Source: Marinicella meishanensis (GTDB taxonomy: Bacteria > Pseudomonadota > Gammaproteobacteria > Xanthomonadales > Marinicellaceae). Taken from it: a DNA stretch of 64,000 nucleotides. The notes under the pieces were generated by a model. That model was given only the letters and a program-made list of their open reading frames with translations, was not told the origin of the DNA and searched no databases. Below are positions 38,017-46,547 of the stretch, in pieces. Where the stretch lies: contig NZ_JAIOUV010000002.1 in NCBI RefSeq assembly GCF_019931145.1, forward strand, positions 62,001 through 126,000. The letters run 5' to 3'. Within the stretch, counting starts at the first letter, position 1. Each line of letters opens with the position of its first letter. Position numbers and translations under genes: made by a program.

Positions 38017-39126
38017 TCAAAACAGAGATTTCAAAGCTGCGGCCGCATAAGGTTGCATGGTGTCGTATTGCCGTGCTTGCAGCTTTAACACCCATGCGGG
38101 GTCTTGCAACAAGCTGCGACCCACCGCCACCAGGTCAATGTGTCCATCGGCCAGCCATTGTTCCAGCAATGCGAAATGACTGGCATCCGCATTCGACTGC
38201 GCGGCCATGCCGCGTTGTTCCTCATCGACAAAACCACCGGCCAAGCCGACACTGCCGACCGTGATGGTCGGTTTACCGGTCAAGCGTTTGGTCCAGCCAG
38301 CCAGATTCAGCGCTGAACCTTCGAACTCAGGTTCCCAAAACCGCCGGGTTGAACAATGGAACACATCCACCCCGGCGTCCACCAAAGGTGCCAGAAAGCG
38401 CTCCAATTCTGCCGGGTTGGTGGCCAAACGGGCGTGGTAGTCTTGCAGCTTCCACTGTGAAAAACGCAGCACGATGGGAAAATCAGCGCCCACCGCATGG
38501 CGCATGGCTGCAATCAACTCAACGGCAAAGCGGGTGCGCCCGACCAAGTCACCACCATAATGATCGGTGCGCAGATTGGTTTTGTGCCAAAAGAATTGAT
38601 CCAATAAATAACCATGTGCACCATGAATTTCAACCCCATCAAAGCCCAGAATCTGGGCCTGACGTGCACTGTCGACAAAGGCCTCAATCACCTGTTCGAT
38701 GTCCTGATGGGTCATGGCCACACCATTGGGCCGATTGGGTGACAACAGGCCCGAAGGGCTGTAGGCTGGCACCGACTCATCGGGTTGCAAACAATCTTTG
38801 CGCACCCCACCCACATGCCACAATTGCGGGATGATTTTACCGCCTTCGGCGTGCACCGCTTCGACCACTTGTTGCCAGCCGGCCAAGGCCTTTTCGCCAT
38901 GAAAAAAAGGCACATTGGGATAGCCATTGGCACCCGGGTGTCCGACACAGGTGCCTTCAGTGATGATCAAACCCACGGCGTTTGCTGCCCGCCTACGATA
39001 ATAAGCCACGTTGCTGGCATTGGGCACATGGCCCGGTGAAAAACTGCGCGTCATGGGCGCCATCACCAAACGATTTTCGGTGGACAAAGACCCCAGTTGC
39101 CAGGGTTGGAACAAAGCCGAGCTCAT
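38017..39126 (-). CDS. Old Yellow Enzyme-family ene-reductase
   Basis: A 369-residue FMN-dependent alkene reductase. TIM-barrel motifs: NRLVMAPMTR, LWHVGG (the His of the substrate pair is present, in PQLWHVG), GFDGVEIHGAHGYLLDQFFW, and a C-terminal phosphate-binding VAVGRSLLQDPAW. ATG 39126 overlaps the FMN reductase stop by ATGA; a GTG start at 39144 is an alternative. It probably reduces activated C=C bonds of stress-derived or xenobiotic enals using NAD(P)H. Confidence 0.9.
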   Translation of the reverse strand: MSSALFQPWQLGSLSTENRLVMAPMTRSFSPGHVPNASNVAYYRRRAANAVGLIITEGTCVGHPGANGYPNVPFFHGEKALAGWQQVVEAVHAEGGKIIPQLWHVGGVRKDCLQPDESVPAYSPSGLLSPNRPNGVAMTHQDIEQVIEAFVDSARQAQILGFDGVEIHGAHGYLLDQFFWHKTNLRTDHYGGDLVGRTRFAVELIAAMRHAVGADFPIVLRFSQWKLQDYHARLATNPAELERFLAPLVDAGVDVFHCSTRRFWEPEFEGSALNLAGWTKRLTGKPTITVGSVGLAGGFVDEEQRGMAAQSNADASHFALLEQWLADGHIDLVAVGRSLLQDPAWVLKLQARQYDTMQPYAAAALKSLF

Positions 39127-39668
39127 TTGGCCAATTGCTGACACAACTTGATCAGCGCATCCAGGGCTTTGGCGATGTGGGCCTTGGTTATGTCATCGGT
39201 CAAATCACCCTGCTCATTGAATTTACTGCTGGCCTGGCCAATCATCACTTCGGGTTTGTTGACGATCACCGAATTCATGAACACCAAAATTTGGCGCAAA
39301 TGGTATTGGCTGCGGGCTGTGCCCAGGCCAGGACTGGCCCCCATGATGGACAGGGCTTTGCCGTTGAACGCCTGGTTTTCAACCCGAGAGAACCAATCGA
39401 TGGCGTTTTTCAGCACCCCGGATACGGAATAATTGTATTCAGGCGAAGCCAGCACCAAAGCATCGGCTTGGGCCAGTTGCTCGTGTGCAGTCTGTACCGC
39501 AGCGGGTATGCCTTGGTCGTTCAAATCTTGGTCATACAAGGGGAAGCCGCTGATGTCCACTTCACAAAATGTGATGTCCTTTGCCGCCAATACGGTGTTC
39601 ACATGGCGTAAGATGCCGCGGTGGGTTGAGTTTTTTCTGAGACTGCCTGAGATGCCAGCAATGATCAT
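39123..39668 (-). CDS. NADPH-dependent FMN reductase
   Basis: A 181-residue flavodoxin-like reductase. GISGSLRKNSTHRGIL is the FMN phosphate loop and ASPEYNYSVSGVLKNAIDWFSR is the family signature. AGGA lies about 6 nt before the ATG at 39668, so the longer reading from 39725 is rejected. It is translationally coupled to the Old Yellow Enzyme gene and may keep its flavin reduced or act as a quinone reductase. Confidence 0.92.
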   Translation of the reverse strand: MIIAGISGSLRKNSTHRGILRHVNTVLAAKDITFCEVDISGFPLYDQDLNDQGIPAAVQTAHEQLAQADALVLASPEYNYSVSGVLKNAIDWFSRVENQAFNGKALSIMGASPGLGTARSQYHLRQILVFMNSVIVNKPEVMIGQASSKFNEQGDLTDDITKAHIAKALDALIKLCQQLAK

Positions 39669-39799
39669 GTGGGTTCCTGTTTGAAATGCAGCCATTATAG
39701 CTGGCCACAGTGAAAATCCCGTCACGGAAATCTGTGGTTTTGATTCAACCCGGCGCCCGTGGCTGGTAAGATAATGGTGAGTGTGTTGAGGAAAAGAAC

Positions 39800-40823
39800 A
39801 TGAACAATGGTGTGATGAATAGATGCATGGGCCTGTGGTTCATCTGCATGGTGCCGCTGGGCAGCCTGGCACAAGAATACAGTTATGTTTGGGCCAACCA
39901 ATACCCGGCTTTGGCCGATCCCGAAATGGTGTGTTGCTATGATTTCGATGGCGACCAGCAGCTGGATGATTTCAACGGCGGTGTGATGCTGTCTTTACAA
40001 AGCCTGGTGTCTGAAGATTTTCAAGCCCTGGCTGATCAGCGAATCATCGACAACGCCCATGTGCGGGTGTGGCGCTGGGACCAATTGCCCGCCAGTGACG
40101 GGTCGGTGTCGTTGAGTATTCTGTTGGGGGATGTGAGCCAACCCAGGCCTGTCTTTGGCCGACCGCAGAGGTGGCCTGACCCAAGTGTTCATTGACCCGG
40201 CAGCAACCAGCCAATTCACCGGCACCATGACGGCCGGCGCCATCGATTTGTATGCTGAATCCTCGGTGTCGTTGTTTTTTGTGCCTTTGTTGGCCGCACA
40301 AATCAACACCCGCCTGCCGCAAGGCACCGTAGGCGCGGCCTTCAATGTGCCGCTGAATGAAGCCCGCATCAGGGGACAATTGGAACAAAACGAACCGGGT
40401 TGCCAAGGGGTGTGCAGTGACACTTTGATGGGCACCGATCCGGCCATTTTGGGGGCCCTGGAAATCAGTGGCTTGATCCATCATGCCGATGAGATGGATG
40501 CCTTGAACGAGGTTGCCGCCCAGTGCACCTGTGCCGGCATGGATCCCCAATTGCCGTTGATTGATTATGTGGAGGACAACCAAGGTCTGACTTTTTCCTG
40601 TAATTACACCGAGTTGGATGAAACCCTTTGTGATGACACCATTCCATTTTGTCAAACGATCGAAAGCCCCTGTGATTTCGCCGCCTTACTGGGCAGCTTT
40701 TATGATCAAGACACCAATGACAATGCCGTGACTGACAGCAAGTCGGTGGGCGGTTTGTTGGGCATTGCTGGGGCCACGGTCACGGGTGTGGAAGATTTGA
40801 TATTTGCCGATGATTTCGATTGA
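39800..40823 (+). pseudogene. Exported tagged protein with a one-base frameshift
   Basis: Two overlapping readings form one 340-residue protein if the base at 40136 is removed (GDVS becomes GDV-ANPGLSLADRRGG). The first part has a signal peptide (about 1-24), then VCCYDFDGDQQLDDFNG, an Asp-rich calcium-like loop. The second part (40137 on) is Cys-rich and ends DLIFADDFD, the shared tail of several exported proteins here. GAGGA lies 7 nt before the ATG. It may be a pseudogene, a phase-variable gene or a sequence error. Function unknown. It heads a run of three exported-protein genes. Confidence 0.7.
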
Positions 40824-40835
40824 TTGCTTTGATCT

Positions 40836-41528
40836 ATGAAGGGCTTGTTGACATGTGTTGCCTTGATTTGGACACCCACTTTGACCGCCCATCTGGATGC
40901 CGATCATCACCTCGATTATTTGAATGAGCGGATTGAGCAGCATCCCAATGATCCGAGCTTGTTTTTACAGCGCGCACAAATTCTTGCGGTGCATGGCGCC
41001 TGGCAACAAGCAGCCAGCGATTTGCACACCGCCAGCAGGGGCTTTGCCTTTGCTCCAGACATCCATTTGCACATGGGCTTGTTGTATGCCGAACAACAGC
41101 ACGCGGTCTTGGCCACCCAATATTTGACCCAGTTTCTCAGCAGCGAAGGGGTGGCGCAGTTTCCCAATAAACAAGCATTGGCAGCGGTCACCTTGGCAGA
41201 ATTGGCCAGCCAACAACAGCGACCTGCGGTGGCCGCTCAACATTATTTGCAGGTGTTGCAATGGCAGCGAAAGGCACCGGCTCACCTGTACTTGATCACC
41301 GCACAAACCCTGCAACAAAGCCGCGATCGCGAATCGGCCATGGCGGTGATCACGCAGGGTTTAGCAAGCTACCCAGCGCACCTGGGCTTGTTGGAATTGA
41401 ACATCAAGCTGGCCCAGCAAAGTGGTAACCAGGCCCAGGCCCAAGCAGCGCTTGATCGCCTGTTGCACCGTTTTCCCAACCACCCCAAGTGGCAAACCAC
41501 ACCGGACGCCCCCCATGCAGCACAATAA
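40836..41528 (+). CDS. Exported TPR-repeat protein
   Basis: A 230-residue protein with a signal peptide (about 1-18) and about five tetratricopeptide repeats (LFLQRAQILAVHGAWQQAASDLHTA, HLHMGLLYAEQQHAVLATQYL and later copies). It sits between the frameshifted exported protein (12 bases) and the phosphoesterase gene (14-base overlap), so the three are probably an operon. It probably binds protein partners in the periplasm; the partner is unknown. Confidence 0.75.
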   Translation: MKGLLTCVALIWTPTLTAHLDADHHLDYLNERIEQHPNDPSLFLQRAQILAVHGAWQQAASDLHTASRGFAFAPDIHLHMGLLYAEQQHAVLATQYLTQFLSSEGVAQFPNKQALAAVTLAELASQQQRPAVAAQHYLQVLQWQRKAPAHLYLITAQTLQQSRDRESAMAVITQGLASYPAHLGLLELNIKLAQQSGNQAQAQAALDRLLHRFPNHPKWQTTPDAPHAAQ

Positions 41529-42870
41529 GCACAAGCAAAGCCGGGTGTTGGCCTGGTCTTTGCTGGGCTGGCTGCTGAGCAACTGGGCACAAGCCAGTGA
41601 ACTGATCAGGGGCCCGTACATCCAAAACCAATCCCCCACCAGCGTCACCTTGCGCTGGCGCACCCATGGTTTGACCGACTCGGTGGTGATGTGGGGACTG
41701 GCACCAGGCCAACTCAATGAGTCGATCACCCAAGCCACCCCCACCACCGAACATGAGGTGACCATCACCGGATTAACCCCCAACCAGCGCTACCACTATG
41801 CCGTGGGCAGCAGTGCGGAAATACTGGCCGGCAATGATGCCAACCACGCCCTGACCATGCCACCGACACACGGCACCGCTCAACCACTTCGAATTTGGGT
41901 GTTGGGTGATTCGGGCACCGCCAACGCCAACGCCGCAGCGGTGCGAGATGCTTACTTGAATTTCAATGGCAACCAGCACACCCACCTGTGGCTGATGTTG
42001 GGTGACAACGCCTACTCCTCGGGCACTGAAGAACAGTATCAAGCCGCTGTGTTCGACATGTATCCCAGCCTGCTCAGGCAGTCCAGCTTGTGGCCGGTGA
42101 TCGGCAACCACGATGTCCACAACGCCAATTCACTGACCGGCACGGGGGTCTATTACGACATCTTCACCTTACCCAAGCAAGCCCGCACCACCGGTCACAG
42201 CACCGGCGTGGACTCGGGCAGTGAAGCTTATTATTCCTTCGATTATGGCAACGTGCATTTTGTGATGTTGGATTCGGTGTTTATTTCGGTGCCATTTCGC
42301 GCAGCCATGATCGATTGGTTGCAGGCCGATTTGATGATGAGCCAGGCGGATTGGACCATCGCCATGTGGCACCACCCACCCTACACCAAAGGGTCACACG
42401 ATTCGGACCTTGAGTCCAGACACATTTGGACCCGGGAGACGGTGTTACCCATCTTGGAACAACATGGCGTGGACTTGATCCTGGGTGGACACAGCCACTC
42501 GTATGAACGGTCATGGCTGATCGATGGGCATTACGGCTTGTCGCAGAGTTTTGATCCCCAACAGCATGTGTTGGATGGGACCAACGGCAATCCCTTTGCC
42601 GGTGAAACCTACTTTAAGCCCACGCTGGGTGCCGCACCGCACGAAGGGTCGGTTTATGTGGTCGCTGGCAGCTCCGGCAAAGTGGGTAACATCGAACCCA
42701 ACCCGCACCCGGCGATGCGCCATTTATTGGCCCTGCAAGAATTGGGCTCCTTGGTGATTGATGTCAGTGGTCATCACTTGTTGGTGCAGTTTTTGTTGGA
42801 CAATGGACAAGTCCAAGATGTGTTCCGCCTGACCAAACAAGACTTGATTTTTGCGACCACATTCAATTAG
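41515..42870 (+). CDS. Exported purple acid phosphatase-like metallophosphoesterase with DLIFA tail
   Basis: A 451-residue exported enzyme: signal peptide (about 1-28), a fibronectin-like N-terminal domain (about 30-120), then a metallophosphoesterase domain with GDSG, GDNAYSSG, GNHDVHN, MWHHPPY and GGHSHSYERS, the metal-binding set of purple acid phosphatases. It ends DLIFATTFN, the tail shared with other exported proteins. It probably hydrolyses phosphate monoesters outside the cytoplasm. ATG 41515 overlaps the TPR gene by 14 bases; the longer reading from 41422 lacks a signal peptide at its start. Confidence 0.88.
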   Translation: MQHNKHKQSRVLAWSLLGWLLSNWAQASELIRGPYIQNQSPTSVTLRWRTHGLTDSVVMWGLAPGQLNESITQATPTTEHEVTITGLTPNQRYHYAVGSSAEILAGNDANHALTMPPTHGTAQPLRIWVLGDSGTANANAAAVRDAYLNFNGNQHTHLWLMLGDNAYSSGTEEQYQAAVFDMYPSLLRQSSLWPVIGNHDVHNANSLTGTGVYYDIFTLPKQARTTGHSTGVDSGSEAYYSFDYGNVHFVMLDSVFISVPFRAAMIDWLQADLMMSQADWTIAMWHHPPYTKGSHDSDLESRHIWTRETVLPILEQHGVDLILGGHSHSYERSWLIDGHYGLSQSFDPQQHVLDGTNGNPFAGETYFKPTLGAAPHEGSVYVVAGSSGKVGNIEPNPHPAMRHLLALQELGSLVIDVSGHHLLVQFLLDNGQVQDVFRLTKQDLIFATTFN

Positions 42871-42881
42871 GACCAGACAAC

Positions 42882-42916
42882 ACCCATCAAGGGTGCTCTG
42901 GGCACCCTTGATGGGT
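42882..42916. terminator. Bidirectional hairpin between convergent genes
   Basis: A perfect 15-bp stem (ACCCATCAAGGGTGC and its complement) with a 5-base loop, 12 bases after the phosphoesterase stop and about 20 bases beyond the end of the convergent exported-protein gene. It lacks a T-run but is very stable. Confidence 0.6.
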
Positions 42917-42936
42917 CTGGCATGTGTGACTTCACA

Positions 42937-43419
42937 TCAACGGCGGGTCAACCAAAACACCCGTCGCAGCACGGCGGCCACGCCATCGGGCAACTCGGCC
43001 GCATCATAGGTGGTGTCATTGACCGTCACCGCCCCTTTCAATTCAACGCCTTGGTCATCCGCCATGATGTTCAATCCGGTGAAACTGACGTCCATGCTGC
43101 CACTGATCGACGCCAACACAAACGCCCCATCGGCGGTGGTGGAGATTTGCCCATTGCCGCGACTGGTTTGCTTGGACACCACGCCAGTCAAGCTGGCTTC
43201 TTGGTCACCATCACCTGGATGAAAATCATTGAACTCGGTCAATGAGGTGCCGGTGAATTGTCCGGCTTCCAGGCGACCACTTTTGGTCACCGTGTATGAG
43301 CCCGATTGGTCATCCACCACTGTGGTCATGCGGGTGATGTCAAATCCCGCCCATGCGCTGGATGCGAGGAACAGGCCCGATAAAATAACCAAAGTGAATT
43401 TGCTGGTCAGTATTTTCAT
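42937..43419 (-). CDS. Exported protein of unknown function
   Basis: A 160-residue protein with a signal peptide (about 1-24, SSAWA cleavage). The mature part is Thr/Ser/Asp-rich with beta-like repeats (TTVVDDQSGSYTVTKSGRLEAGQFTG) and a basic C-terminus. CAGGAG lies about 6 nt before the ATG. I recognise no family. It converges on the phosphoesterase gene. Confidence 0.65.
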   Translation of the reverse strand: MKILTSKFTLVILSGLFLASSAWAGFDITRMTTVVDDQSGSYTVTKSGRLEAGQFTGTSLTEFNDFHPGDGDQEASLTGVVSKQTSRGNGQISTTADGAFVLASISGSMDVSFTGLNIMADDQGVELKGAVTVNDTTYDAAELPDGVAAVLRRVFWLTRR

Positions 43420-43510
43420 GTTGATCTCCTGAATGGTAGTTTATAAATCAATTAACGTAGGTCTGCGGCTTGTTGCCTCAGATACCCATTCAACGCCTGC
43501 AGTGACATAG

Positions 43511-43548
43511 GGTTGACAGGCGAAAAAAAAGTTTTTGGGCTGTCAACC
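43511..43548. repeat. 9-bp inverted repeat upstream of the sigma factor gene
   Basis: GGTTGACAG (43511-43519) and CTGTCAACC (43540-43548) form an inverted repeat around an A-rich/T-rich spacer, in the 248-base intergenic region between the minus-strand exported protein and the plus-strand sigma factor. It may be an operator or a hairpin; its TTGACA half also resembles a -35 box. Confidence 0.35.
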
Positions 43549-43667
43549 ACTGCACCTCCCATCCGTTGTATGATTATCAGACTCGCCATGAAACCATGAT
43601 TGCAGTAAGCACCACATACCACCAACATGAACACCCACAACGGGCCACAAATCGACTGGAACAGGGC

Positions 43668-44198
43668 ATGTCAGAACAGGCATTGAACCGGTCGTTGGAC
43701 GACTTTTTGCGGCGGCATCAAAACGAAGCCTACGCCATCGCCCTGGTCAGCGTGAAGCAACCGGCCGATGCCCTGGATGTGGTCCAAGAAGCGATGCTGT
43801 CTTTCATCAAAAGTTACCGCCTCAAGCCCAGCAGTGATTGGCGTCCGCTGTTTTTTCGCGTGCTGCAAAACAAAGTCAATGACCACCACCGCCGTCAAAA
43901 AAGTTGGCTTCGGCATTTTTTCAGTGGTCATGACCAAACCGATGTGGCGGCCGAACAAGCCAGTGAGGCGCCTTCTCCTTTGTCTGCGCTGAACATCCAG
44001 GACCAAGGCAATGAGGTGATCGCCGCCATTCAGGACTTGCCCAGCCAACAACAGCAAGTCATTTTGTACCGCCATTGGCAAGAACTGTCGGTCCAAGAAA
44101 CCGCCGACGTCATGCAAATCAGCCCGGGCAGCGTCAAAACGCACCTGTTTCGGGCCACCCAAAAAATCAAATCTTTGCTCGGAAAATCCCATGCCTAA
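43668..44198 (+). CDS. ECF RNA polymerase sigma factor
   Basis: A 176-residue sigma-70-family ECF factor: region 2 (about 20-95, with VKQPADALDVVQEAMLSFIKSYRL) and region 4 (about 125-172, with LPSQQQQVILYRHWQELSVQETADVMQISPGSVKTHLFRA). ATG 43668 (MSEQALNRSLDD) gives normal ECF length; ATG 43596 is an alternative. It overlaps the next gene by 8 bases. The downstream gene is the likely anti-sigma partner. Confidence 0.9.
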   Translation: MSEQALNRSLDDFLRRHQNEAYAIALVSVKQPADALDVVQEAMLSFIKSYRLKPSSDWRPLFFRVLQNKVNDHHRRQKSWLRHFFSGHDQTDVAAEQASEAPSPLSALNIQDQGNEVIAAIQDLPSQQQQVILYRHWQELSVQETADVMQISPGSVKTHLFRATQKIKSLLGKSHA

Positions 44199-44544
44199 AG
44201 AACCCACCCATGACCCGATCAAACAAGCACTGGATGCCTTCAGGGACCAAGTTGATGTGGCCACTCAGGTCAAACTCAATGAGGCCCGCCATACGGCTCT
44301 GGCCCAAGCCGATCGGACGCCCAGACGACGGTGGCTGCTGCCAGCGGCCGGCGTGGCCACCATGGCAGCCGTCACCTTCACTTGGGCGCTGCTCAAACAC
44401 AGCCCCAGCGAATGGCCCGAACAAGATCCTTCGATTTTTGCCGACTTGGAGTTGTTGGCCGAGGAAGCCGACACCGATTTCTATCAGGATCTTGAGTTCC
44501 TGACCTGGTTGGATGACAACGACTTGATGGAATCGGATATATGA
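44191..44544 (+). CDS. Putative membrane anti-sigma factor (small, acidic tail)
   Basis: A 117-residue bitopic protein: a cytoplasmic helix-rich part (1-46), one membrane helix (about 50-66) and an acidic extracytoplasmic tail (FADLELLAEEADTDFYQDLEFLTWLDDNDLMESDI). Its place after an ECF sigma gene and its topology suggest an anti-sigma factor, although no zinc-binding anti-sigma motif is seen. It overlaps both neighbours by a few bases. Confidence 0.6.
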   Translation: MPKEPTHDPIKQALDAFRDQVDVATQVKLNEARHTALAQADRTPRRRWLLPAAGVATMAAVTFTWALLKHSPSEWPEQDPSIFADLELLAEEADTDFYQDLEFLTWLDDNDLMESDI

Positions 44545-44855
44545 AACGCGGCTGGCTCAACAACTTGGTGGGCATGCTGATGGTGCACTCGGCGATGGGC
44601 GGCACCGCAGCAGACAACCAACCGGCCACCCGAAGTGAGGCCCTGACTGAGCAAACGGCCGAACAAGAGGCCGATGACATCCAACCCGACAAAGCCTTGT
44701 TGCTGTTTTTGGCTGAATGGGATGAAACCCAAGACGGCCAGTGGTTGCAACCCACAGACTTTGCCGCGGATTCTTCATTCACCCAACAATTGGAATCGCC
44801 CCAACCACCTGACAACACACTGAACAACCATGAATACAATCCTGATCATCATTAA
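44541..44855 (+). CDS. Small exported protein of the sigma factor operon
   Basis: A 104-residue protein with a signal-like N-terminus (MKRGWLNNLVGMLMVHSAMGGTAA) and a soluble, acidic, Gln-rich remainder. It overlaps the preceding gene by ATGA and the DUF3106 gene by 26 bases. No family recognised. Confidence 0.55.
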   Translation: MKRGWLNNLVGMLMVHSAMGGTAADNQPATRSEALTEQTAEQEADDIQPDKALLLFLAEWDETQDGQWLQPTDFAADSSFTQQLESPQPPDNTLNNHEYNPDHH

Positions 44856-45282
44856 TCTGCTGCTGGCCTCGGCCGTTTGGTCCCAAGACTGGGACGAGTT
44901 GAATGCCGCCCAACAACAAACCCTGGCGCCCTTTGCTGCCGAATGGTCCACCTTACCTGAGGCACAACGGCAACAATTGGTCAAAGGTGCCGACCGCTGG
45001 CATGGTTTGAACAAAGAACAAAAAAGAACGGCCCTGACACGCCTGAACAAATGGCAAGCCATGAGCCCGGAAGAGCGGCGCAAAATTCGCCAACGTTACC
45101 AAAAATTCAAGCAGTTGCCCCCGGCCCAACGGGCCCGCTTGTGGCGCTTACACCAAAAATACAAGCAATTGACCCCCAAACAACGCCAAAAGCTGCGCCA
45201 AAAATTTGAACAATTGACCCCAGAACAACGGCAAAAATTGCTCAAGCGGCAACAAAACAAAGCCAAAAAACGGCGCCAGTGA
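44830..45282 (+). CDS. DUF3106 exported basic protein
   Basis: A 150-residue exported protein with a signal peptide (about 1-18) and four to five copies of a short Arg/Lys/Gln-rich helical repeat (LSPEERRKIRQRYQKFKQLPPAQRARLWRL type), matching DUF3106. Such proteins commonly follow ECF sigma genes in Xanthomonadales and are thought to sit in the periplasm. It closes the four-gene operon. Confidence 0.85.
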   Translation: MNTILIIINLLLASAVWSQDWDELNAAQQQTLAPFAAEWSTLPEAQRQQLVKGADRWHGLNKEQKRTALTRLNKWQAMSPEERRKIRQRYQKFKQLPPAQRARLWRLHQKYKQLTPKQRQKLRQKFEQLTPEQRQKLLKRQQNKAKKRRQ

Positions 45283-45289
45283 AGCGTGG

Positions 45290-45815
45290 CTAAGGCGCCA
45301 TCTGCGGCTCAAATGAGTCGGCAAAAATCAAATCAGTGGCCCCGCCTCCCACGCCCAAGCCAATGTTGCCGGCGCCATAATCCGCGTCAATCAAGATGCC
45401 GTAGGTGCCTGCAGAATAGGCATATTGGCCATTGGCATGACCGGGGAAGTTGACATCACCGGTTTGCTCGGCGGCATCATAAGCCCCGGTCAGCACCCAG
45501 TTGGCGCCACCGGTGATGCTGAAGTTATGGTGATGACCACAGCCACCAATCCGCACTTGCCCACCGCTGTGGGTGATCACCAAGGGGTTGCTCGAATCAC
45601 GCAGCGGTCAGTTGGCCAATGCGATAAAAACTGTAATGTCCAGCGGGGATGTATAAACGGTCAAGGGTGCTGAAATTCACCTGTGGGAAACTGGCCTGAA
45701 TGTCAATGAAGTAAGCGCCTTCACAAGTGTCCCGCGGGGGTAAGGTGAACATGCTCAAGCCGCCAGCCAACAACGACAGTGGCCACCACAACAAAACACC
45801 CAAGCCAATTTTCAT
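45290..45815 (-). pseudogene. Decayed exported beta-helix-like protein with shared C-terminal tail
   Basis: The N-terminal part (from ATG 45815) has a signal peptide and YIPAGHYSFYRIGQLTAA, then hits TGA at 45597-45599. The continuing frame carries RDSSNPLVITHSGGQVRIGG, a typical beta-helix strand pattern, then a short Gly-rich region and the tail DLIFADSFE-PQMAP. The two frames overlap and join after a one-base shift. The product is far shorter than a normal parallel beta-helix protein, so a deletion joined an early repeat to the C-terminal tag. Its function, if any, is lost. Confidence 0.6.
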
Positions 45816-45893
45816 GCCAGACTCCACAGTGCAAAGAACCATCTTAACCAAAATTGACCGCCTGTTTTTCAAGCAATGCCCTCTTATTGCCGC

Positions 45894-46544
45894 TCAGAAA
45901 GGCAGCGGCGCCTCAAACTGCATTGGCTGCTTGGTGGCGGGGTGGCTGAAGCCCAACTGGTGGCTGTGCAAATGCAAGCGCTCGGCCCAAGCCAAGGCCG
46001 CACCGGTGGCATACAGTTGATCGCCCACAATGGGCAAGCCCAAAGCCAACATGTGCACCCGCAGCTGGTGTGAACGGCCGGTGATGGGCTTGAGCTCCAA
46101 CACCGTGGTTTCAGGCTCAGTGATCAATACCCGCCAATGGGTGGTCGCCGCTTTGCCGTGGGTCTGATCCACCTTTTGTTTGGGCCGGTTGGGCCAATCA
46201 CAAATCAGCGGCAACTCAACCACGCCAGCTGCCTCAGCGGGGTGCCCGTAAACCCGTGCCACGTATGATTTTTGGGTTTGTCGCTGAGCGAACTGTTGGC
46301 TTAAATGGGCCTGTGCCGGCTTGTTCATGGCCATCACCACCAGGCCAGAGGTTTCCATGTCCAAGCGGTGCACGGTTAAACTGCCAGGCAGCTGCTGTTG
46401 GGCCCGGCTTTGTAAACTGTCCTGGTATTCTGGTCGTCGGCCCGGCACCGACAACAAGCCCGATGGTTTGTTCAACACCAACACATCAGCGTCTTGGTGA
46501 ACGATGTCCAGCAACGGTTCGGTGGGTGGACAATAGGGCAACAT
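45894..46544 (-). CDS. RluA-family pseudouridine synthase
   Basis: A 216-residue enzyme with HRLDMETSGLVVMAMN (catalytic Asp in the HRLDxxTSG motif) and the C-terminal PITGRSHQLRVHML. It lacks an S4 domain, so it resembles RluA/TruC rather than RluC/D. It starts 3 bases after the GTPase gene and probably shares its promoter. Confidence 0.9.
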   Translation of the reverse strand: MLPYCPPTEPLLDIVHQDADVLVLNKPSGLLSVPGRRPEYQDSLQSRAQQQLPGSLTVHRLDMETSGLVVMAMNKPAQAHLSQQFAQRQTQKSYVARVYGHPAEAAGVVELPLICDWPNRPKQKVDQTHGKAATTHWRVLITEPETTVLELKPITGRSHQLRVHMLALGLPIVGDQLYATGAALAWAERLHLHSHQLGFSHPATKQPMQFEAPLPF

Positions 46545-46547
46545 GGC

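Noticed and set aside
42937-43419. C-terminal basic cluster (RRVFWLTRR) as an exosortase-type tail
   Set aside because: There is no hydrophobic helix before it and no conserved sorting motif, so it does not fit PEP-CTERM or IPTL-CTERM signals.
43452-43640. Minus-strand 62-codon reading before the sigma gene
   Set aside because: No ribosome site, starts inside the opposite gene's upstream region, no recognisable family.
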